A DNA stretch of 64,000 nt from an uncultured Pseudokineococcus sp. (GTDB lineage: Bacteria; Actinomycetota; Actinomycetes; Actinomycetales; Quadrisphaeraceae): assembly GCF_947495735.1 (NCBI RefSeq), contig NZ_CANMAA010000013.1, forward strand, positions 1-64,000, in the 5' to 3' direction. How positions within the stretch are numbered: the stretch's first letter is position 1; each line of letters opens with the position of its first letter. The position numbers and the translations under genes are program-made. Positions 58,060-64,000 of the stretch are shown in pieces. Under the pieces are notes generated by a model. It did no database searches. It was not told the origin of the DNA and was given only the letters and a program-made list of their open reading frames with translations.

Positions 58060-58884
58060 GTGACCAGGACCAGGACGACCGTCGCCGCCGCCGTGAGCGC
58101 GCTCGCGCTGCTGGGCGCCGCCGCCTGCGGGAGCGAGGAGGAGCCGGCGACCACCGAGGGCGGCGTCGAGCTCATCTCGGCCGGGACGCTGACGACGTGC
58201 ACGCACCTGCCCTACGAGCCCTTCCAGTTCGAGGACGGCGGAGAGATCGTCGGCTTCGACGTGGACGTCGTCGACGCGATCGCGGCCGACCTGGGGGTGG
58301 AGCAGGAGGTCATCGACATCCCCTTCGAGACCATCCAGTCGGGCGAGGCGCTCAACGCCGGCCAGTGCGACCTCGCGGCCGCCGGCATGACGATCACGGA
58401 CGTGCGCGAGGAGAACATGGACTTCTCCACGCCGTACTTCGAGGCCACGCAGGCCCTCATCACCCCCGTGGGCTCCGGCCTCGACTCCGCCGACGCGCTG
58501 GAGGGGCGCCGCCTCGCGGTCCAGTCCGGCACGACCGGCGCCGTCTACGCCGAGGAGCAGATCCCCGGCGCCGAGCTGGTCACCTTCGAGGACCTCGCGC
58601 TGCTCCTCACCGCGGTCGAGAGCGGCCAGGTGGACGCCGCCATCAACGACAACGGCGTGCTGCTCGACTACGCCGCCGACAACCCCGACCTCGAGGTGAC
58701 CACCGAGTTCAACACCGGCGAGCAGTACGGCATCGGGGTCCGCACGGGCAACACCGCGCTGCTCGAGCAGGTCGACGCCACCCTCGCGCGCCTCGACGAC
58801 GACGGGAGCTACGACGAGATCTACACGACGTGGTTCGGGGCGGCGCCGGGCGAGGCGGCGAGCGCCGCGCCGACCGGCAGCTGA
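58060..58884 (+). CDS. Polar amino acid ABC transporter substrate-binding lipoprotein
   Basis: LLGAAACGS lipobox; YEPFQFEDGGEIVGFDVDVVDAIAADLG; GTG at 58060. Confidence 0.93.
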   Translation: MTRTRTTVAAAVSALALLGAAACGSEEEPATTEGGVELISAGTLTTCTHLPYEPFQFEDGGEIVGFDVDVVDAIAADLGVEQEVIDIPFETIQSGEALNAGQCDLAAAGMTITDVREENMDFSTPYFEATQALITPVGSGLDSADALEGRRLAVQSGTTGAVYAEEQIPGAELVTFEDLALLLTAVESGQVDAAINDNGVLLDYAADNPDLEVTTEFNTGEQYGIGVRTGNTALLEQVDATLARLDDDGSYDEIYTTWFGAAPGEAASAAPTGS

Positions 58885-58912
58885 CGCGGCCGGTGAGCAG
58901 CAGGAGGTCACG

Positions 58913-59752
58913 GTGACGTCCGCCGGGTCGGCGCGACCGGCGGCGCCGCGGGCGGGGCTGCGGGAGCTGCTGCGCAGCCCCCGCCGCCGCGCCCGCGTCA
59001 TCCGCGGGGTGCAGTACGCCGTCCTGGTCGCGGCGCTCGTCGCCATCGCCCTGGTCGCGGACTGGGGCGAGATCCGCCGCGCCTTCCTCGACCCCGAGGT
59101 CGCCGCGGCCCAGTTCCCCGACGTGCTGACCGTGGCGCTGGTCAACACGGTCGTCTACACGCTGCTGGGCTTCACCTTCGGCCTGGCGCTCGGCCTCGTG
59201 CTGGCGCTCATGCGGCTGTCCAGCGTGGCCCCCTACCGCTGGCTCGCGACGATCTACATCGAGTTCTTCCGCGGGCTCCCGGCCCTGCTGGTCTTCATCG
59301 CCATCGGCAACGGCATCCCGCTGGCCTTCGGCGTCTTCCTCAACCGCTACGTCGTCGTGACCCTCGCGCTCGGCCTCGTCGGCGCCGCCTACATCGGGGA
59401 GACCATCCGCGCGGGCATCCAGGCCGTCCCGAGGGGGCAGGTCGAGGCGGCTCGGTCGCTGGGCATGTCGGCGGGTCGGGCGACGCTGACCATCGTCATC
59501 CCCCAGGCCTTCCGCATCATCCTGCCGCCGCTCACCAACGAGCTGATCATGCTGACGAAGGACTCCTCGCTCGCCTACCTGCTCGGCGCGACGATCGCTG
59601 AGCGAGAGCTGGCGCAGTTCGGGCGCGCGGCGCTCAACGACTACCGGAGCCTGACCCCCGTCCTCGTGGCTGGGCTCTGCTACCTGATCATCACCGTGCC
59701 GCTCGGCTTCGTCGTGCGGCGTCTCGAGTCCAGGACGGCGAGGTCGCGATGA
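58913..59752 (+). CDS. Amino acid ABC transporter permease
   Basis: HisM-type: [43 protein letters not shown]. Confidence 0.93.
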   Translation: MTSAGSARPAAPRAGLRELLRSPRRRARVIRGVQYAVLVAALVAIALVADWGEIRRAFLDPEVAAAQFPDVLTVALVNTVVYTLLGFTFGLALGLVLALMRLSSVAPYRWLATIYIEFFRGLPALLVFIAIGNGIPLAFGVFLNRYVVVTLALGLVGAAYIGETIRAGIQAVPRGQVEAARSLGMSAGRATLTIVIPQAFRIILPPLTNELIMLTKDSSLAYLLGATIAERELAQFGRAALNDYRSLTPVLVAGLCYLIITVPLGFVVRRLESRTARSR

Positions 59753-60555
59753 GCGCCTCCGGCACCAGCAGCTCCCTCGAGGCGCCGGGCGCCTCCCGCG
59801 GCGAGGACGACGCGGTCGTCGTCCTCGACGGCCTCGTCAAGCGCTTCGGCGAGACCGAGGTGCTCACCGGCATCGACCTCGAGGTCCGCCGCGGCGAGGT
59901 CGTGTGCGTCATCGGGCCGTCGGGCTCCGGCAAGTCGACGCTGCTGCGCTGCGTCAACCTCCTCGAGGAGCCGAGCGGCGGGCGCGTCGTCGTCCGCGGC
60001 ACGGACGTCACCGACCCGGACTGCGACATCGACGCGGTCCGCCGGCACGTCGGCATGGTCTTCCAGTCCTTCAACCTCTTCCCCCACCTCACCGTGCTGG
60101 AGAACTGCACGGTGGCCCAGCGGAAGGTGGCGAAGATCGGGAAGGCGGAGGCCGACGAGCGCGCGCGGGCGAACCTCGAGCGCGTGGGCCTGGGCGAGCG
60201 CGGCGACGCCTATCCCGCCGAGCTCTCCGGGGGCCAGCAGCAGCGCGTGGCGATCGCCCGGGCGCTGAGCATGGAGCCCGACCTCATGCTCTTCGACGAG
60301 CCGACCTCCGCCCTCGACCCCGAGCTCGTGGGCGACGTCCTCGAGGTGATGCGCGACCTCGCCGACGAGGGCATGACCATGCTCGTGGTGACCCACGAGA
60401 TGGAGTTCGCCCGTCAGGTGGCCGACCGCGTCGTGTTCATGGACGGCGGCGTCGTGGTCGAGGAGGGCCCGCCCTCGCAGGTCATCGGGGCGCCGCGCGA
60501 GGCCCGCACCCGCGACTTCCTCGACCGGGTGCTCAACCCGACGCACGAGCGCTGA
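59749..60555 (+). CDS. Amino acid ABC transporter ATP-binding protein
   Basis: [55 protein letters not shown]. Confidence 0.96.
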   Translation: MSASGTSSSLEAPGASRGEDDAVVVLDGLVKRFGETEVLTGIDLEVRRGEVVCVIGPSGSGKSTLLRCVNLLEEPSGGRVVVRGTDVTDPDCDIDAVRRHVGMVFQSFNLFPHLTVLENCTVAQRKVAKIGKAEADERARANLERVGLGERGDAYPAELSGGQQQRVAIARALSMEPDLMLFDEPTSALDPELVGDVLEVMRDLADEGMTMLVVTHEMEFARQVADRVVFMDGGVVVEEGPPSQVIGAPREARTRDFLDRVLNPTHER

Positions 60556-60587
60556 CCGGGCGCGACGACCGGACTCGCGTGCTGGGC

Positions 60588-61145
60588 TCAGGCGGTGCGA
60601 CCGAGGCGGGCGAGCACGCGCACCTCGCGTGGCGCGCCGACGGGGGCCTCCACGCCGGGCCGGCAGACGCCCTCCCCGTGGATCGCCTCGCCGAAGCCGT
60701 CCGCGCCGCCCTCGACCCGGTCCAGCTCGGCCTCGGAGAAGGTGCCGCCCGTCGAGCCGGCGCCGACGGCGCGGGCCACGTCCCAGCGGTGCACGAGCAT
60801 GTCCCAGACGTAGAACTGCTCGAGCGTCGCGCCCAGCGTCGTGGGGCCGAACCAGCCGTCGTAGGCGATGGCGGGGACGGAGGGGTCCGCGAGGGCTGCG
60901 GCCACCCGACGGGCGTGCTCCCGCCACGCCGCGGCCGGGTCCGCGCTCAGGTCGGGCGCCTCGCCCAGGTCCACCCCGTGGGTGGCGAACAGCTCGCGCT
61001 GGGTGTCGACGAGGTGGGCTACCACGTCGCGGGCGGTCCACCCCTCGCACGGCGACGGCGCCTCCCAGCCCCCGGCAGGGACGGCGTCGAGGACGGCGGT
61101 GAGAGGTCGGTCGGCGGACTGGTGCTGCTGCAGCGTCGTGGTCAT
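60588..61145 (-). CDS. Mycothiol-dependent maleylpyruvate isomerase-like (TIGR03086) protein
   Basis: WEAPSPCEGWTARDVVAHLVDTQRELF...EQFYVWDMLVHRWDVARAVG; ATG at 61145. Confidence 0.88.
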   Translation of the reverse strand: MTTTLQQHQSADRPLTAVLDAVPAGGWEAPSPCEGWTARDVVAHLVDTQRELFATHGVDLGEAPDLSADPAAAWREHARRVAAALADPSVPAIAYDGWFGPTTLGATLEQFYVWDMLVHRWDVARAVGAGSTGGTFSEAELDRVEGGADGFGEAIHGEGVCRPGVEAPVGAPREVRVLARLGRTA

Positions 61146-61181
61146 GCCGCCGGACCGTAGGGACTGCGAGCAGGCTGGGTC

Positions 61182-62072
61182 TTGATGGAACCCGACAGCA
61201 CCCCGCCGCGAGCGCCGGCGCGCGCCGACCTCGTCGAGCGGGCCCACCTCAGGGACCCGCGGGACACCTCCCACGTCATGTCCCGCTACGACCCCGACCC
61301 GGGCCTGGCGCCCCTGGTGCGGCGCTTCTGGATCCCGGTCTGGTCGGTGCCGCCGGGGCAGGAGGCCCCGCAGCAGGTGCTGCAGCACCCCGTGTGCCTG
61401 CTGGTCGTGACACCGGACTACGCGCGCTTCTACGGCGTCACCTCGGGGCTGTCCACGACGGTGCTGGCCGGCGACGGCTGGGCGGTCGGCGTCATGTGCA
61501 CCCCGGCGGCCGGGCACCTCCTCGCGCGACGGCCGCTCGCCGAGCACGCGGACCGCGCGGTCGACGTCGGGGAGGTCCTCGGCGCAGCGGCCGGCCCCCT
61601 CGTCGAGCGGGTGCGCACGGCGATGGCCGCCGACCCGCTCGACCCGGCGGCGCACGCAGCCGCGATGGCGGCCTACGGCGACGCGCTGCGCCCCCTCCTG
61701 CCCGTGGACGCCGAGGGCGAGCTCGTCGACCGCGTGGTCGCCTTCGTCGAGGAGCGCACCGACGTGACGCGCGTGTCCCAGGTCTGCGAGGCGTTCGGCC
61801 TGTCGGAGCGGGCGCTGCAGCGCCTCGTGCACCGGCGGGTCGGCCTCACGCCGAAGTGGCTGATCCAGCGCCGACGCCTCCACGAGGCCGTGGGGCGGCT
61901 GCGGGCCGGCGGGACCACGCACGCGGAGATCGCGGCGGACCTCGGCTACGCCGACCAGGCCCACCTCGTCCGCGACTTCTCGAGGGTGACGGGCACGACC
62001 CCCGGGCGCTTCGCCGCCGTCCACCGCACCGGTGTCGCGCAGGCTCAGGCGGACGACGCGGCGCGCCCGTAG
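61182..62072 (+). CDS. AraC family transcriptional regulator (DUF6597-type)
   Basis: LVRRFWIPVWSVPPG; VCEAFGLSERALQRLVHRRVGLTPKWLIQRRRLHEA...GYADQAHLVRDFSRVTGTTPGRF. Confidence 0.92.
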   Translation: MMEPDSTPPRAPARADLVERAHLRDPRDTSHVMSRYDPDPGLAPLVRRFWIPVWSVPPGQEAPQQVLQHPVCLLVVTPDYARFYGVTSGLSTTVLAGDGWAVGVMCTPAAGHLLARRPLAEHADRAVDVGEVLGAAAGPLVERVRTAMAADPLDPAAHAAAMAAYGDALRPLLPVDAEGELVDRVVAFVEERTDVTRVSQVCEAFGLSERALQRLVHRRVGLTPKWLIQRRRLHEAVGRLRAGGTTHAEIAADLGYADQAHLVRDFSRVTGTTPGRFAAVHRTGVAQAQADDAARP

Positions 62073-63382
62073 ACGAGCCGGCGGAGCAGCACCTCGGCGG
62101 GGCCGGCGCGACCGGCGCGCTCCAGCGCGACGGCGACGACCGCGGTGAGCGCGTACGTCGCCACGCCGACGGCCGCCACGAGCGCCGTGCCGGCACCGAC
62201 GCCGAGACCCGCGCCCCACGGCGCCAGCAGCGGCGCCATGACCACGGACTGCAGGAGGCAGCTCGTCAGCGAGCGCTTCCCGACGGCGGCCGCGACCCAC
62301 CAGGCCCGGCGGGGCGCCCACGGGCGGCCCTGCGACGTCGCGCGCTCCTGGCGGGCGCCCACGAGCCACCCCACCAGCGCCACGAGGGCGACGGCACCGG
62401 CACCGGCACCGGCCAGGCCCGTCCCGGCGTGCAGGACGCCGAGCAGGTACCCGACGGCCGGCCCGACCTCGCGCACCTGCACGGACGCGAGCACCAGCGG
62501 CACGGCGCCGGGCGCGCTCAGGGCGAAGCCGCCGACGGCGAGGCGGCGCAGGAGCGCCCGGTGCTCGACGGGGCGCTCGAGGACGCGGCGTCGGGCGAGC
62601 AGCAGACCCACGACCGCCGGGCTGGGGAAGCACACCACGAGGAGCGGGCCGCCGAGGAGGACGACGACCGCGCCCAGCGCCCGCGTCGCCGAGGACGCGA
62701 GGTAGGTGTCCGGGGCGAGGGGCAGCCCGTCGGTCGCACCGTCCTCGCCGAGGGCCACGCCGTCGAGCCCGCCGACGGCGAGGAACGGCAGCAGGCCCGC
62801 GGCCCCGACCCGGAGCAGCACCCGGTCGGACGCCCGCACGAGGAGCACGAGGGCCAGGTCGAGCAGCCCGTACGTGAGCAGGACGTCGCCCTCGAGCAGC
62901 AGGACGAGGTGCGCCAGCCCGAAGGCGCCGAGCCACAGCGACCGCCGCAGCAGCAGGGACCGGGCCTGCGGCCAGGGCGCGCCCCGCTCGGCCGAGCGCC
63001 GCACCACCACGGCGAGGCCGTGCGCCACGAGGAGCGTGAACATCGGGAACGCGCGGTTGTCGACGAGCAGGCCCACGACGCCGTCGGTCGCGCGGTCGGC
63101 CCCGGTGCCGTCGACGGGGCGGAAGCCCGGCCCCAGCACCCGGTCGGTGACGTGGGAGGTGCTGTTCGCGAGCGCGATGCCCAGCAGCGCCACCCCGCGG
63201 GCGACGTCGGGCACGGGCGAGCGCTCCGCGGCGGTCAGCGGGGCGGCGCGCGGGACGGGCGGGATGGCCGGCGGTGCGGTCGTCGCGACCCGCAGGCCGG
63301 CAGAGGCGGGCTCCGCCCGGGGGCGCCCGGCGCCCGCGCGGTGCCGGGGGGGCGTCGACGCCGAGACCGAGGTCCGCGTCAC
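62045..63382 (-). CDS. DUF418 family membrane protein
   Basis: PDVARGVALLGIALANS and many TM segments, C-terminal KRSLTSCLLQSVVMAPL; GTG at 63382. Confidence 0.82.
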   Translation of the reverse strand: MTRTSVSASTPPRHRAGAGRPRAEPASAGLRVATTAPPAIPPVPRAAPLTAAERSPVPDVARGVALLGIALANSTSHVTDRVLGPGFRPVDGTGADRATDGVVGLLVDNRAFPMFTLLVAHGLAVVVRRSAERGAPWPQARSLLLRRSLWLGAFGLAHLVLLLEGDVLLTYGLLDLALVLLVRASDRVLLRVGAAGLLPFLAVGGLDGVALGEDGATDGLPLAPDTYLASSATRALGAVVVLLGGPLLVVCFPSPAVVGLLLARRRVLERPVEHRALLRRLAVGGFALSAPGAVPLVLASVQVREVGPAVGYLLGVLHAGTGLAGAGAGAVALVALVGWLVGARQERATSQGRPWAPRRAWWVAAAVGKRSLTSCLLQSVVMAPLLAPWGAGLGVGAGTALVAAVGVATYALTAVVAVALERAGRAGPAEVLLRRLVYGRAASSA

Positions 63383-63530
63383 CCCTCGACGTCCGCCGCG
63401 GCGCGGGCCTCCCCCTCGGCGCGCGGGTGCGGAAGACTCCGGGCCGCGCCGGCCCACCCGCGCACCCGCCCGCCGGAGGGGCGGCAGGACGCCCCCCGGC
63501 CCCCGCGCGACGACCCCAGGAGGAGCCGCG

Positions 63531-64000
63531 ATGAGCCGGCCTCGCTGCCCGGAGCGCCTCGAGCCCGTCCGCGGCTGGCAGGCCCTGTGGCGCGGGGCGT
63601 ACGAGGTCGAGCACGCCGGCTCGACGTGGACGGTCGACGTCGACTTCTTCGACTGGCAGGAGCGCGTGGGCCTGTACCGCGACGGGGTGCGCGTGGACGA
63701 GCGCCGCTCGCGGGCGCGCTTCGCCCTCCCCGGCGGAGCCCACCTCGACGCCCGGCTGTCCACCTTCGGCATGCGCCGCGCCCACCTCGTCGTCGAGGGG
63801 CGCGAGGAGCAGATGCGGCCCCTGCCCGGGACGGGCGAGGCGTGGCGGGCCGACCTCGGCCGACGGCGCCCGCGGCTGGCGAGGGCCCTCGCCGCGCTGT
63901 CGTGGGTCGTGCTCGCCGTCGCCCTGGTCACGCAGGTGCCCGGCTGGGTCGACGGCGCCGCGGGCCTGCTCGGCGCCGAGCCCGTCGTGGGCTGGGAGCT
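63531..64000 (+). CDS. Hypothetical membrane protein, runs off window
   Basis: AGGAGCC RBS, ATG at 63531; C-terminal TM-like LARALAALSWVVLAVALVTQVPG. Confidence 0.6.
   Translation, partial: MSRPRCPERLEPVRGWQALWRGAYEVEHAGSTWTVDVDFFDWQERVGLYRDGVRVDERRSRARFALPGGAHLDARLSTFGMRRAHLVVEGREEQMRPLPGTGEAWRADLGRRRPRLARALAALSWVVLAVALVTQVPGWVDGAAGLLGAEPVVGWE

Noticed and set aside
60588-63785. 1065-aa minus-strand ORF
   Set aside because: Only the 3' portion (60588-61145) is a real gene; the rest is out of frame with DUF418 and antisense to AraC.
1-64000. tRNA, rRNA, CRISPR arrays, prophage or transposase genes
   Set aside because: Nothing convincing seen by eye; no cloverleaf candidates, regularly spaced repeats, or transposase/integrase-like ORFs recognised.

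Overview
High-GC actinobacterial chromosomal window (lineage not assigned). The right part (about 20.5-64 kb) is mostly ordinary: AraC/GlxA, MerR, HxlR, PadR and ArsR-type regulators, oxidoreductases, a phosphodiester glycosidase, dapA, a vanadium-haloperoxidase-like secreted enzyme, a GGDEF-EAL protein, two chemoreceptors, and a complete polar amino acid ABC transporter. A tightly overlapping five-gene minus-strand operon (ABC ATPase, two permeases, histidine kinase, LuxR-type regulator) lies at 2.4-7.2 kb. The left part (about 0-20.5 kb) otherwise looks accessory. It has an Abi_2/HEPN-like gene, SDR/TetR/MerR modules, an LRR + DUF6584-like gene pair, several small orphan genes including two diverged paralogs sharing an LWWRRW motif, and a family of dispersed intergenic repeats (core about GGCCGTCCCACATCCGATC) mostly at gene 3' ends. 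This repeat-associated region is the best candidate for something undescribed. Several genes carry visible lesions: a peroxiredoxin with an in-frame TAG, an SDR with compensating frameshifts, an SDR-SnoaL chimera, a phosphotransferase-like pseudogene, and a GNAT gene interrupted by a (GGCGGT)10 repeat. All calls come from reading the sequence and the supplied ORFs; no searches were run.
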